Assembly (NCBI GenBank): GCA_900552105.1
Contig: URYH01000007.1
Location: 1-46,478 of the forward strand
Source: an uncultured Eubacteriales bacterium
Lineage (GTDB): Bacteria > Bacillota > Clostridia > Christensenellales > UBA1242
Reading direction: 5' to 3'
Length of the DNA: 46,478 nt
The stretch's first letter is position 1, and the number at the start of each line of letters is the position of its first letter. The notes under the pieces were generated by a model. It was given only the letters and a program-made list of their open reading frames with translations, ran no database searches and was not told where the DNA came from. A program made the translations under genes and the position numbers. This document shows, one piece after another, positions 31,870 to 41,888 of the stretch.

Positions 31870-34187
31870 ATATACCATCTGTCGTCATTAATTTTTTGTG
31901 CGTTTTCGTCTTGAGAAAAGCAAAATTTTATAACATTACTCTTGTTGCTGATAACTTCAACGTTGTCAGCAAAATTTTTTATTTTGGCAACGAGATAGAA
32001 AGACTGAAATTTGTCTTTTGTGGATTTGACAACATATTCTTGAGGTCCGCTTGTGTTTGAACAAGTGAAGACCAAATCGGTTTTTCCGTCTTTTTCATTA
32101 AATAGTTCATATTCAACATAATCTTTTGCGTCAAATGTTATGACTTTTTTTCCGTCTTTCGTTGTGGTTTCAATTCTTGGAGCATCAAGTTTGACAAAAT
32201 TTTCGGACACTTGATTTGGAAGATTAAATTTTGAAAATATTTCTTTAACCTTATAGCGTTCGGGAGTGAAGGTGTTTGCTTTTTGAATCAAGTTGTTTTC
32301 TTTTAGCGCCAAAAGATCAATCTCAACTTCTTCAACAGAATTTGGGCGTGAAAAATCTTTTGGTTTTTGAGTCACAACATTTTCATATATTTGTCTTGCA
32401 ATTGTTGTTGGCAACTTGCTTCCAGAAAGGTCTTTTTTGGGCTTGTTGTCGAGGCTTCCAACCCAAACTCCTGTGAGTTTGTCAGATGTGTATGAAATGC
32501 TATAACCGTCAGTGTTTCCAGACTTTGTTCCAACAGTTCCAGTTTTTCCAGCGATTTCAAAACCGAGAGTGGATAGTTTTTTGCTCGTTCCAAAATTTAC
32601 GCAACCTTTTAGCATGTCGGTCACAAGATAAGACGTGTCATCACGAAAAACAAAAGTTTGTGCGGGTGTGTGATGATAAACAATTTTTCCTTTGTCATCG
32701 GTTATATATTTAACACAAGTTGACTTTACAAATTTGCCTTGATTTGCAAGAGGAAGATACGCATTTGTCAATTCTTCAAGCGTTGTTCCATGCTTAAACC
32801 CCCCAAGAGCCAATGCATAGTTGTTGTCACTTTCGTCAAACTCAATGCCACATTTTTTTGCATAATATTTTGCATTGTCAATCCCGACATAACTCAAAAC
32901 TTTGACTGCAACTGTATTGAGTGAGTTGTTGAGAGCAGTGCGAACCGAAACGTTCCCCATATAAGATTTTGAGGCATTATTTGGCGAATAACCATTTATA
33001 TTTATTGGTGCGTCTTCAACGATTGAACAAGGAAATATTTTGTTTTCTTCCAGTGCAGGAGCATAGACCAAAACAGGTTTTATTGCCGAACCTGGTTGAC
33101 GCTTGATTTGTGACAATTTTAAATTTCCAGTTCCAACATAAGACGAAATTGCACCAGATTTTGCATCAATGTTTATTGCGCTGATTTCACAATCATTTGC
33201 AAGCGGTTTGCAAGACGATATTATTTTGTTCAATTCTAACTGTTCTTTTGGGTTTTGATAAGTGTGAATTTGATAGCCCAAAAGACCAATTTTTTTGGCT
33301 GATAAACCCAAAATTCTTTGACTTTCATCAATTGCCATTTGGCTATATGAATTTATCTTGCTTTCGTCCGATTTTGTTATGTTGAGGGTTATTGGCTTTT
33401 CTTTTTCTTCTTGAAGAGTTGAAGGGGAAATTGTCCCATAATTGCACAGATTTTCAAGCACAATATTCCTTTTTTTCTTGCAATTCTCGGCTCTTGTGAT
33501 TGGATTAAATTTTGACGGAGCAGAAATCACTCCTGCAAGCATTGCACTTTCACTCGGAGTGAGATTTTTTGCACTTTTTGAAAAATAAAAGTTTGCAGCA
33601 CTTTCAATGCCATAGCAGTTGTTTCCAAAATATATGCAGTTTAGATAACGTTCAAGAATTTCGTCTTTTGAAAGTTGTTTTTCCATTTGTTTGGTTAATG
33701 CAATTTCACGAAATTTTCGCGTTAATGTTTTTTCATTGGTCAGATGGGTGTTCTTGATTAGTTGTTGACTGATTGTTGAAGCACCTTGCATAAAACGAAA
33801 ATTCTTCATATTTACAAGTGTTGCTTTGACCATGCGTTTGTAGTCAAGACCTTTGTGTTTGTAAAAATTTTTGTCTTCGGTCGCTACAAAACACTCATAA
33901 ACATAGGGTGGCAAAGATGAAAGTTTGATTGATTTGTGATTGATTAAATTGTCTTCTTTTATCAAATTTTCTTTGTCGTCAAAAAGCGTTATGTTAAAAC
34001 TTGAAACATCGAGTTTTGTTTTGTCAAAATGCGAGGTTGTTGAAAAATAGGCAAATACTGAAAAAAGAATAATTGTTGCAAGTGCAACACTTAGTCCAAT
34101 TGAAATCAAACTCCACTTAACAAATTTCTTCACAACTTTATTATGCAAATATATTATATAATTATTTATATTTGATTGAAAATCCAA
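31866..34187 (-). CDS. Class A penicillin-binding protein (transglycosylase/transpeptidase)
   Basis: A 773-residue bifunctional cell-wall enzyme. After a cytoplasmic tail and one TM helix (about 26-48) comes the GT51 glycosyltransferase domain (ATEDKNFYKHKGLD with the catalytic Glu, QGASTISQQLIKN, RKFREIALTKQMEK, NCIYFGNNCYGIESAA), then the transpeptidase with SAIKPVL (Ser-x-x-Lys), SLN and KTGT. A short Ig-like tail of about 100 residues ends the protein. The start is uncertain: the open frame begins with TTG 34187, but no ribosome binding site is seen. A TATAAT (34158-34153) would instead favour TTG 34148. Divergent from miaB. Confidence 0.93.
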   Translation of the reverse strand: MDFQSNINNYIIYLHNKVVKKFVKWSLISIGLSVALATIILFSVFAYFSTTSHFDKTKLDVSSFNITLFDDKENLIKEDNLINHKSIKLSSLPPYVYECFVATEDKNFYKHKGLDYKRMVKATLVNMKNFRFMQGASTISQQLIKNTHLTNEKTLTRKFREIALTKQMEKQLSKDEILERYLNCIYFGNNCYGIESAANFYFSKSAKNLTPSESAMLAGVISAPSKFNPITRAENCKKKRNIVLENLCNYGTISPSTLQEEKEKPITLNITKSDESKINSYSQMAIDESQRILGLSAKKIGLLGYQIHTYQNPKEQLELNKIISSCKPLANDCEISAINIDAKSGAISSYVGTGNLKLSQIKRQPGSAIKPVLVYAPALEENKIFPCSIVEDAPININGYSPNNASKSYMGNVSVRTALNNSLNTVAVKVLSYVGIDNAKYYAKKCGIEFDESDNNYALALGGFKHGTTLEELTNAYLPLANQGKFVKSTCVKYITDDKGKIVYHHTPAQTFVFRDDTSYLVTDMLKGCVNFGTSKKLSTLGFEIAGKTGTVGTKSGNTDGYSISYTSDKLTGVWVGSLDNKPKKDLSGSKLPTTIARQIYENVVTQKPKDFSRPNSVEEVEIDLLALKENNLIQKANTFTPERYKVKEIFSKFNLPNQVSENFVKLDAPRIETTTKDGKKVITFDAKDYVEYELFNEKDGKTDLVFTCSNTSGPQEYVVKSTKDKFQSFYLVAKIKNFADNVEVISNKSNVIKFCFSQDENAQKINDDRWYI

Positions 34188-34204
34188 AATTTTTTTTGTA
34201 TACT
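34176..34204 (+). promoter_or_regulatory. Promoter of the miaB-mutS-mutL-miaA-ynbB operon
   Basis: TTGAAA (34176-34181), 17-nt spacer, TATACT (34199-34204); start near 34211, followed by AGAGGTGG (34215-34222) before ATG 34226. It overlaps the possible 5' end of the divergent PBP gene. Confidence 0.85.
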
Positions 34205-34225
34205 AGAGTGTTAAAGAGGTGGAAT

Positions 34226-35362
34226 ATGCTTTATCACATCGTGACTTTTGGGTGCCAAATGAATGTGCATGAATCTGAAAAACTTGCTGGCGTTCTCGAA
34301 AAACTCGGATACACAAACACTGATGACCCAAATGTTGCTGACGTCATTGTTTTTAATACTTGTGCGATCAGAGAAGGAGCGCAAGACCGTGCTTTTGGCA
34401 ATATTGGAAATCTTAAGCAACGTAAGAAAGAAAACCCAAATCTTTTGATTTGCGTTTGCGGATGCATGACACAACAAAAAGAAGTTGCAGACAGAATTTT
34501 TGATGTCTTTAAGTTTGTTGACATCATATTTGGAACGCATGACATTGATAAGTTTGAAAACTTTATCAAAACCAAACTTCAAAACAAAAAAAGAATAAAA
34601 AGTCACATTGAAGAAAGCGAAATTTGGGAAGATTACCCAATCGCCAGAACAAGTGGTAAAAACGCTTGGGTCAACATCATGTATGGGTGCAACAACTTTT
34701 GCTCGTATTGCATTGTCCCTTATGTTCGAGGCCGTGAAAAAAGTCGCGACAAAGAAGAAATTTTGAAAGAAGTTAAAGCTCTTGTTCAAAGCAAAAAGTA
34801 TGACACAATCACGCTTCTGGGACAAAATGTTAACTCTTATGGAAACGACAAAAATGACGGCTACCATTTCGCAGACTTGCTTATAGACATTTGCAAAATT
34901 CCAGGTGATTTTCATGTTGGATTCATGACATCGCACCCAAAAGACATTGACGAGAGGGTGATTGATGTTCTTGCCAACGAAAACAAAATGCTCAAAGAAC
35001 TTCATCTGCCAGTACAGTCTGGAAACGACAGAATATTGAAACTCATGAACAGAAACTACACGATTGAAAAATATCTTGGGATAGTTAAAAATTTGCGTGC
35101 AAAAATTCCAAACATTAGACTCTCAACAGATATTATTGTTGGATTTCCAAGTGAAACTGAAGAAGAATTTATGGATAGTGTGCGACTTGTTGAACATGTT
35201 GGCTACGACCAAATATTTGCTTTTATGTATTCTCCAAGACCTCACACACGTGCAGCAGAGATGTCTGACCAAATTTCAGCAGAAGAAAAAAACAGAAGAG
35301 TAAACTACTTGTTAAATCTACAAAAGACCATTCAAAAAGGAAAAGGAACAAATGATATTTGA
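34226..35362 (+). CDS. miaB: tRNA-2-methylthio-N6-dimethylallyladenosine synthase MiaB, without TRAM domain
   Basis: A 378-residue radical SAM methylthiotransferase that adds the 2-methylthio group to i6A37 of tRNA; MiaA, encoded three genes on, makes the substrate. The N-terminal UPF0004 domain carries the cluster cysteines (TFGCQMN, FNTCAI, CVCGCM) and the radical SAM motif is CNNFCSYC, with VPYVRGREKSR after it. Typical MiaB is about 440-470 residues; here the frame stops right after the radical SAM domain and the C-terminal TRAM (RNA-binding) domain is absent. ATG 34226 follows AGAGGTGG; an in-frame extension to 34172 lies within the promoter. Overlaps mutS by 11 nt. Confidence 0.93.
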   Translation: MLYHIVTFGCQMNVHESEKLAGVLEKLGYTNTDDPNVADVIVFNTCAIREGAQDRAFGNIGNLKQRKKENPNLLICVCGCMTQQKEVADRIFDVFKFVDIIFGTHDIDKFENFIKTKLQNKKRIKSHIEESEIWEDYPIARTSGKNAWVNIMYGCNNFCSYCIVPYVRGREKSRDKEEILKEVKALVQSKKYDTITLLGQNVNSYGNDKNDGYHFADLLIDICKIPGDFHVGFMTSHPKDIDERVIDVLANENKMLKELHLPVQSGNDRILKLMNRNYTIEKYLGIVKNLRAKIPNIRLSTDIIVGFPSETEEEFMDSVRLVEHVGYDQIFAFMYSPRPHTRAAEMSDQISAEEKNRRVNYLLNLQKTIQKGKGTNDI

Positions 35363-37970
35363 TAAAGAAAAAGTCACTCCAATGATGCGACAATATATTG
35401 ACACAAAAGAGCAATACAATGATTGCATCTTGTTTTATCGCCTTGGCGACTTTTACGAAATGTTTTTTGATGATGCAGAAGTCGCATCAAAAGTGCTTGA
35501 TTTGACCTTGACAAAAAAAGCTTGCGGAAAGGACCTTTTTGCTCCAATGTGTGGAGTGCCATATCATGCTGCAGACATTTATATCGCAAAACTATTGCAA
35601 GAAGGTTTTAAGGTCGGCATATGTGAGCAAATGACTGAACCAAAAGCAGGGGAAATCGTCAAGCGTGATGTCATCAGAATTGTGACCCCAGGCACTGTTT
35701 ATGAAGACGACATTTTGGACGCAAAAAAAAGTAATTATATTGCTTCAATTTATAAACACGAGAATTGCATTGGCGTTGCTTATGCTGATGTTTCAACTGG
35801 TGACTTATATGCAATTGAAATGACCGGCGAAAATTGTTCAACTGAACTTAATGACTTTTTGGTTCGAACTGTGCCTTCTGAAATTATTTGCAACACCGAA
35901 GCAAGAGAAGAAGTTATGTCATCTTTTGCTTACAAAATGAACAACATAAAAAAGCCTTATCAATATATTGATGCGGTTTATGAACTCAACAATGCACAAC
36001 AAGTTTTGAAAGAACAATTTGGACAGACTTGCATTTCAATCTTTGAACTCAACAAAAAACCTTTTGCAATTTCTGCATGCGGAGCACTCATTCAATATCT
36101 TCGCGAAACACAAAAGAGCGGAATGAGCCATATTCGCACAATAAAACAAATCAGTAATGACGATTATATGACAATCGATATAACTTCGCGACGTAATCTT
36201 GAAATCGACCAAACTCTCAAAGACAGAAAAAAGGTTGGCTCAATTTTGTGGTTGCTCGACAACACCAATACTTCAATTGGTGCACGAATGTTCCGCTCAT
36301 GGCTTGAACAACCTTTGAAAAACGAAAAGTTGATAAACCAAAGACTTGATGCGGTTGAAGAACTTGTTGACAACATTCACACTCGTGAAAAAATCATTCA
36401 ATCACTTGGTGGAATTCGAGATATTGAAAGAATTTGTGGCAAAATTTCATTTGGCTCCCTCGGACCAAGAGATTGCTTGAACCTCAAAGCATCTTTGCAA
36501 AATATTCCGGCACTAAAAGATGCAATTGCACCTTGCAAATCAAAGAAACTTTTTTCAATTTATCAAAACATTGCAGATTTTTCTGATGTTGTTAACTATC
36601 TCGACAAATGCATCGACAACAATGCGCCTCTCGCTCAAAAAGATGGGCACTACATCAAAGAAGGATTTAATTCAAAACTTGACGAATACAGAAATGCAAG
36701 AAATCAAGGCAATGTGTGGCTCACAGAACTTGAACAAAGAGAAAAAGAAGCAACTGGCATCAAGAACCTCAAAATTGGATATAATCGTGTGTTCGGATAC
36801 TACATTGAAGTCAACCGCTCACAATCTGATCTCGTGCCAATTCATTACATAAGAAAACAAACGATTTCAAACAACGAGCGTTATATCACTGAAGACCTCA
36901 AAAAGATTGAAGACAAAATTTTGGGAGCAGATGAAAAAGCACTCAAACTTGAAAGCGAAATCTTTGCCGAACTTCGTGATGCACTTCTCAAAATTGTTCC
37001 AGATTTGCAACTTCTTTCAAAACTTGTTGGTGAAATTGATTGCTTGTGTTCTCTTGCAACAGTTGCAGTCAAAAACAATTATGTAAAACCCAAAATCAGT
37101 TCAAAAATTGACCATATAAAAATTGTTGAAGGGCGTCATCCAGTTGTTGAAGCAATGACAAAGGATTCTGCTTTCATTCCAAACGACACATATCTTGATT
37201 CACATGACGACAAAATCATGATTATCACTGGACCAAACATGGCGGGAAAAAGCACATATATGCGACAAGTTGCAGTGCTCACATTCATGGCTCACATTGG
37301 CTCGTTTGTTCCAGCAAAAAGTGCCGAATTTTCCATTACTGACCGAATTTTCACAAGGGTTGGAGCAAGTGATGACTTGGCATTTGGACAAAGCACTTTT
37401 ATGGTTGAAATGTCAGAAGTTGCTCATATTCTTGCGAATGCAACCAAAGACAGTTTGATTATATTGGACGAAATTGGCCGCGGAACTTCAACATTTGACG
37501 GCCTTGCAATTGCATGGGCAGTTGTTGAGTCTTTGGCAAAAGAATATCAGGCAAAAACTTTGTTTGCAACCCACTATCATGAACTTTCCGAACTTGAAGG
37601 AATGCTTGAAGGAGTCAAAAACTATCGCATTTCTGTCAAAGAGTATAACAATTCAATCATATTTCTTCGAAAGATTGTTCGCGGTGGCACAAACAAGAGT
37701 TTTGGAATTGAAGTTGCAGCACTTGCTGGCGTGAAAGAAAGCGTTATTTCGCGAGCAAAAGAAATTTCTCACAATCTTGAAGAATCTGACCTTAACAAAA
37801 ACTTGTCTTTGAACGCAATCAATCAAACACAAAAAGAAAAGAAAGATAACTCGCAAAAAGTTGCAAAACAAATTTACGACATTGTCAAAGACCTCAAAGT
37901 TGAAGCCTTGACACCACTTGATGCTTTTGACGTGTTGTGTAATTTTGTGAAAATGACAAAGGAGAATTAA
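35352..37970 (+). CDS. mutS: DNA mismatch repair protein MutS
   Basis: An 872-residue MutS1. The mismatch-recognition Phe-x-Glu is in the N-terminal domain (LGDFYEMFFDDA, about 32-43), followed by connector, lever/clamp domains and the ABC ATPase with Walker A GPNMAGKSTYM (about 624-634), Walker B LIILDEIGRGTSTFDG and the ATHYHEL switch. Ends with a short tail typical of beta-clamp-binding forms. AAAAGGA precedes ATG 35352, which lies within the 3' end of miaB. mutL follows after 2 nt. Confidence 0.98.
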   Translation: MIFDKEKVTPMMRQYIDTKEQYNDCILFYRLGDFYEMFFDDAEVASKVLDLTLTKKACGKDLFAPMCGVPYHAADIYIAKLLQEGFKVGICEQMTEPKAGEIVKRDVIRIVTPGTVYEDDILDAKKSNYIASIYKHENCIGVAYADVSTGDLYAIEMTGENCSTELNDFLVRTVPSEIICNTEAREEVMSSFAYKMNNIKKPYQYIDAVYELNNAQQVLKEQFGQTCISIFELNKKPFAISACGALIQYLRETQKSGMSHIRTIKQISNDDYMTIDITSRRNLEIDQTLKDRKKVGSILWLLDNTNTSIGARMFRSWLEQPLKNEKLINQRLDAVEELVDNIHTREKIIQSLGGIRDIERICGKISFGSLGPRDCLNLKASLQNIPALKDAIAPCKSKKLFSIYQNIADFSDVVNYLDKCIDNNAPLAQKDGHYIKEGFNSKLDEYRNARNQGNVWLTELEQREKEATGIKNLKIGYNRVFGYYIEVNRSQSDLVPIHYIRKQTISNNERYITEDLKKIEDKILGADEKALKLESEIFAELRDALLKIVPDLQLLSKLVGEIDCLCSLATVAVKNNYVKPKISSKIDHIKIVEGRHPVVEAMTKDSAFIPNDTYLDSHDDKIMIITGPNMAGKSTYMRQVAVLTFMAHIGSFVPAKSAEFSITDRIFTRVGASDDLAFGQSTFMVEMSEVAHILANATKDSLIILDEIGRGTSTFDGLAIAWAVVESLAKEYQAKTLFATHYHELSELEGMLEGVKNYRISVKEYNNSIIFLRKIVRGGTNKSFGIEVAALAGVKESVISRAKEISHNLEESDLNKNLSLNAINQTQKEKKDNSQKVAKQIYDIVKDLKVEALTPLDAFDVLCNFVKMTKEN

Positions 37971-37972
37971 AA

Positions 37973-39778
37973 ATGGCAAAAATCAATTTGCTTAGTCCAA
38001 TGATTTTCAACCGAATTGCGGCAGGTGAGGTTGTTGAAAAACCTTGCTCGGTTGTTAAAGAGCTTGTTGAAAATTCAATCGACTCTGGCGCGACAAGCAT
38101 ATCGGTTTCTGTTGAGCGTGGCGGACTTGGAAAAATTGAAGTCACAGACAACGGTTCAGGAATTGAGTTTGACGACCTCAAAAATGCTCTTCTTGCTCAC
38201 GCAACAAGCAAAATTTCAAAACTTGAAGACCTTAACAACATTGGCACTTTGGGTTTCCGCGGCGAAGCACTTTCAAGCATCGCATCAGTCAGCGAAATCG
38301 AGATTATCTCAAAAACCCCAGATTGTGAATTTGGCGGTAAAATAAAATGCCTTTTCGGGCACATGGAAGAACTCACTCAAATTGCAAGCATTAACGGAAC
38401 AAGAATTTCAGTCAAAAATCTTTTCCATAATGTTCCTGCAAGGCTCAAATTTGTTCGAAAAGACAAAACAGAAGAGAATGATATAACAAACTATATGGCT
38501 AGACTGATTTTGGCGAATCCTCACATTTCTTTCTCATATGTCGCAGATGGAAAACAAGTTTACAAACACAAAGCATCAGACCTCAAAACAGCAATTTGCG
38601 ACATTTATGGCGAAGAAATTGGAAAAGATTTGATTGAAGTGAATCAAACTCGTGGAAATATGACTTTGCATGGCTATATTTCAAGACCTGAAATTGCAAA
38701 AGCAAACAGAACATATCAAACACTTATAATAAACGGAAGATATGTCATCAACTACATGATTTCAAGCGCAATTTCCAATGTTTATGAAGACTATTTGATG
38801 AAAGGGAAATTTCCTTTGTATGTTCTTTGTTTGGACTTGCCAGTTGATGAAGTTGATGTAAATGTCCACCCAAACAAACTTGAAGTCAAATTTGAAAACT
38901 CTGGCGCAATATTTTCCTTATTTTCTGACGCTTGTTTTCATGCACTTCATGAAACCAATTTCACAACAACCCCAGTGTCACCAGTTGAAGAAGTTGCAAC
39001 AGACAATTTCATCAAGTTCTCCGCACCAACTGTTGAACGCGTGACACTCGGTGTGAATGAAGGCGTAAGTTTTCAAAATGAAGAAAAACCAGATGAGAAC
39101 ATAACATTTAATAGTAAAACAAGTTTGCTTAGTGAAATCATTCTCAAACAAGTTCAAGGGGAAGACAAATCTCTTTATAAGCAAGATGAATTATTCCGAG
39201 TTGAAGAACCAACAAGAATCCTTTGCACACTTTTTGACACATACATCTTGCTTCAAAAAGGTGATGACATATTTCTTGTTGACCAACACGCAGCTCATGA
39301 AAGGCTTAACTATGACAATCTCAAACAAAGACTCGAAACAATGACAAACATCTCTCAAAGCCTTGTTTTGCCAGTGATTATCAATGTCAACAACCAAGAA
39401 GACAATTTTTTGCAAGAAAACCAAAAAGTGTTTGAGCAAATCGGTTTTAAAATTGAAGAATATGGCAAATGTTGTTATCGAGTGTTTGAAATTCCTTTTG
39501 TTCTTGCTGGAAAAGATATAAACGAATATTTCCAAGACGTTTTCAAAAACTTAAATACTTTTGTTAACAAACCTTTGGATTTCATCAAAGATGACCTATG
39601 CCAAAAAGCATGCAAAAGTTCGGTTAAAGCAGGAAATAAGCTTTCAAACGAAGAAATAAAGATTTTAATTGATTCGCTTGCCACAAACAAATCAACTTTG
39701 CTTTGTCCGCATGGCAGACCAATCATCGTCAAACTCACTCGAACAGACATTGAAAAATGGTTTAAAAGGATTGTGTGA
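37973..39778 (+). CDS. mutL: DNA mismatch repair protein MutL (endonuclease type)
   Basis: A 601-residue GHKL ATPase that couples MutS to strand incision. N-terminal motifs: FNRIAAGEVVEKPCSVVKEL, DNGSGI, ATSKI and GFRGEALSSIASV. The C-terminal domain has the metal-dependent nuclease motif as DQHAAHERLNYD, where the usual final Glu is Asp, plus CKSSVKAG and CPHGRP, so the endonuclease is probably active as in non-enteric bacteria. AAGGAG precedes ATG 37973. Ends in TGATG with miaA. Confidence 0.97.
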   Translation: MAKINLLSPMIFNRIAAGEVVEKPCSVVKELVENSIDSGATSISVSVERGGLGKIEVTDNGSGIEFDDLKNALLAHATSKISKLEDLNNIGTLGFRGEALSSIASVSEIEIISKTPDCEFGGKIKCLFGHMEELTQIASINGTRISVKNLFHNVPARLKFVRKDKTEENDITNYMARLILANPHISFSYVADGKQVYKHKASDLKTAICDIYGEEIGKDLIEVNQTRGNMTLHGYISRPEIAKANRTYQTLIINGRYVINYMISSAISNVYEDYLMKGKFPLYVLCLDLPVDEVDVNVHPNKLEVKFENSGAIFSLFSDACFHALHETNFTTTPVSPVEEVATDNFIKFSAPTVERVTLGVNEGVSFQNEEKPDENITFNSKTSLLSEIILKQVQGEDKSLYKQDELFRVEEPTRILCTLFDTYILLQKGDDIFLVDQHAAHERLNYDNLKQRLETMTNISQSLVLPVIINVNNQEDNFLQENQKVFEQIGFKIEEYGKCCYRVFEIPFVLAGKDINEYFQDVFKNLNTFVNKPLDFIKDDLCQKACKSSVKAGNKLSNEEIKILIDSLATNKSTLLCPHGRPIIVKLTRTDIEKWFKRIV

Positions 39779-40668
39779 TGAGCAAAACAATTTGCATTGT
39801 TGGACCAACCGCAAGCGGAAAAACTGCAATTTCGATTGAAATTGCAAAGTGTTTTGATGGAGAAATTATATCCGGCGACTCAATTCAAGTTTATCAAGAA
39901 CTCAATATTGGAAGCGCAAAAATAACAAAAGAAGAAATGGACGGAGTTGTTCATCACTTGATTGACATAAAATCATGCTTTGATGGTTTTTCGGCTGGCG
40001 AATTTTCTGAACTTACAAAACAAAAAATCGAGGAAATTTCAAAACGTGGCAAAACTCCAATTATTGTTGGCGGAACTGGACTTTTTATAAAAGGACTGAT
40101 TGAGGGATATGACTATTCGTCATGCCCAAGAAATGAAGAATTTCGCCAAGATTGCAAAAAAATTATTGATAATCAGGGTCTTTCGAGTTTATATCAAGAA
40201 TTGCAAGCCCTCAATCCACGCCGTGCCGAACAAATTTCAGAAAATGACCAAAAAAGAATTATTCGTGCACTTGAAATTGAAAAATTTTCAAACACTTCGC
40301 CACAAAAAAACTCGGACATAAATAATTTTGTTGTAATAGGACTCACAACAAGTCGTGAAAAGCTTTATGAAAGAATAAATGAACGCGTTGACCAAATGGT
40401 TGAGCTTGGACTTGTTGAAGAAGTGAAGAAGCTTTTTGAAAAAGGGTTAAGTGAAGAGCACCAAAGCATGAAAGGAATCGGATATAAAGAATTATTTCCA
40501 TATTTCCGAAGCGAAAGTTCACTTGAAGAATGTTTGAATCTCATCAAGCAACATTCAAGAAATTTTGCAAAAAGACAAATGACTTGGTTTCGTTCAATGC
40601 CATACATCAAGTGGTTTGAAAATAATCAAATTGAAGAAATCAAAAATTATATCAGGAGCAAGTTATGA
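39778..40668 (+). CDS. miaA: tRNA dimethylallyltransferase
   Basis: A 296-residue enzyme that puts the dimethylallyl group on A37 of tRNAs reading UNN codons. P-loop GPTASGKT (about 8-15), DSIQVYQELNIGSAK, the HHLID motif, GGTGLFIKGLIEG and the C-terminal RNFAKRQMTWFR that contacts tRNA are intact. ATG 39778 is 7 nt after AAGGA and overlaps the mutL stop (GTGATG). mutSL-miaA linkage is common. Its product is the substrate of MiaB, encoded in the same transcript. Confidence 0.98.
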   Translation: MSKTICIVGPTASGKTAISIEIAKCFDGEIISGDSIQVYQELNIGSAKITKEEMDGVVHHLIDIKSCFDGFSAGEFSELTKQKIEEISKRGKTPIIVGGTGLFIKGLIEGYDYSSCPRNEEFRQDCKKIIDNQGLSSLYQELQALNPRRAEQISENDQKRIIRALEIEKFSNTSPQKNSDINNFVVIGLTTSREKLYERINERVDQMVELGLVEEVKKLFEKGLSEEHQSMKGIGYKELFPYFRSESSLEECLNLIKQHSRNFAKRQMTWFRSMPYIKWFENNQIEEIKNYIRSKL

Positions 40669-41888
40669 TTACTATTGAAGAATGTGAAAAATCATTGGAG
40701 AAACAATTTAAAAGAATTGACGACATTGCTTTTTACAATGCCAACAAAGTGTTGCGTGCTTTTCAAGAGCATCACATTTCAACGCAACATTTTCAAGCAA
40801 CATCAGGATATGGATATGACGACATTGGAAGGGACAATCTTGGCAAAGTTTTTGCATCCGCTTTTGGGGCAGAAAAGGCGATTGTAAGCCCGCTTGTCAC
40901 ATGTGGCTCACATGCTTTGGGTATTGCACTTTTTGCACTACTTCGACCAAATGATTTGCTTTTGTCTCTTTCTTCTTCGCCTTATGACACACTTATTGAA
41001 ACAATAAAAAGTGTTGACGAAAAGAATCTTGGAACACTTGAAGATTTTGGGATTAAATATAACCAAATCGAACTCAAAGACGGTCAATTTGATTTTGAAA
41101 AAATTGAGAACGAATGCAAAAGCAAACAACCAAAAGTTGCGTTTATTCAACGCTCCCGCGGATACTCGTCACGAAGTGCACTCTCATGCGAAGAAATAAA
41201 AAAGGTTTGCCAAATCGTCAAGCAAGCAAGTCCAAAAACAATAATTTTTGTTGATAACTGCTATGGCGAATTCCTTGAAAAAAATGAGCCATGCGAGGTT
41301 GGAGCAGACCTCATTGTTGGGTCGCTCATAAAAAATCCTGGTGGCGGACTTGCTCCAAGTGGGGCATATTTCGCAGGACGAGAAGACGTCATCAAAATGG
41401 TCGCCGCTCGAATAACAACACCGTCACTTCTTGGTGAGGTTGGTTCATATGCCTATGGTTATAGACTTTTTTATCAAGGTTTCTTCATGGCACCAAGCGT
41501 TGTTGCAAATGCAGTTAAAGGCGCATATCTGATTGGAGAAGTCATGAACAAGTTGGGATATCCATGTTTCCCAAAATCTCAAGACTGCACATATGACATC
41601 ATAAAAAGCATATATTTTAACACATCTGATGAACTCGTTCGATTTGTTCAATTAATTCAAAAATTTTCGCCGATTGATTCATTTGTTTTGCCTTTGCCTT
41701 GGGATATGCCGGGTTATACCAGTCAAGTTATCATGGCGGCAGGCACATTTGTTTCTGGAGCATCAATTGAACTTTCATGCGACAGTCCAATAAAAGCGCC
41801 ATACATTGCTTATTTTCAAGGCGCTTTGACATATGAACACGCAAAAATTGTTGCTCAAAATTTAATTAATGAATTTTCAAAAAATTAA
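40665..41888 (+). CDS. ynbB: PLP-dependent methionine gamma-lyase-family protein (YnbB-like)
   Basis: A 407-residue fold-type I PLP enzyme of the family once called aluminium resistance protein. Features are GYGYDDIGRD near 46-55, a VSPLVTCGSHAL cofactor-binding stretch, FVDNCYGEF with the PLP-ring Asp, and the Schiff-base lysine in GSLIKNPGGGLAP (about residue 224). Substrate is unknown; distant similarity to Cys/Met-metabolism enzymes suggests sulphur amino-acid chemistry. Overlaps miaA by ATGA and lies near miaA as in Bacillus subtilis. Its stop overlaps that of convergent lexA within TTAA. Confidence 0.9.
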   Translation: MITIEECEKSLEKQFKRIDDIAFYNANKVLRAFQEHHISTQHFQATSGYGYDDIGRDNLGKVFASAFGAEKAIVSPLVTCGSHALGIALFALLRPNDLLLSLSSSPYDTLIETIKSVDEKNLGTLEDFGIKYNQIELKDGQFDFEKIENECKSKQPKVAFIQRSRGYSSRSALSCEEIKKVCQIVKQASPKTIIFVDNCYGEFLEKNEPCEVGADLIVGSLIKNPGGGLAPSGAYFAGREDVIKMVAARITTPSLLGEVGSYAYGYRLFYQGFFMAPSVVANAVKGAYLIGEVMNKLGYPCFPKSQDCTYDIIKSIYFNTSDELVRFVQLIQKFSPIDSFVLPLPWDMPGYTSQVIMAAGTFVSGASIELSCDSPIKAPYIAYFQGALTYEHAKIVAQNLINEFSKN

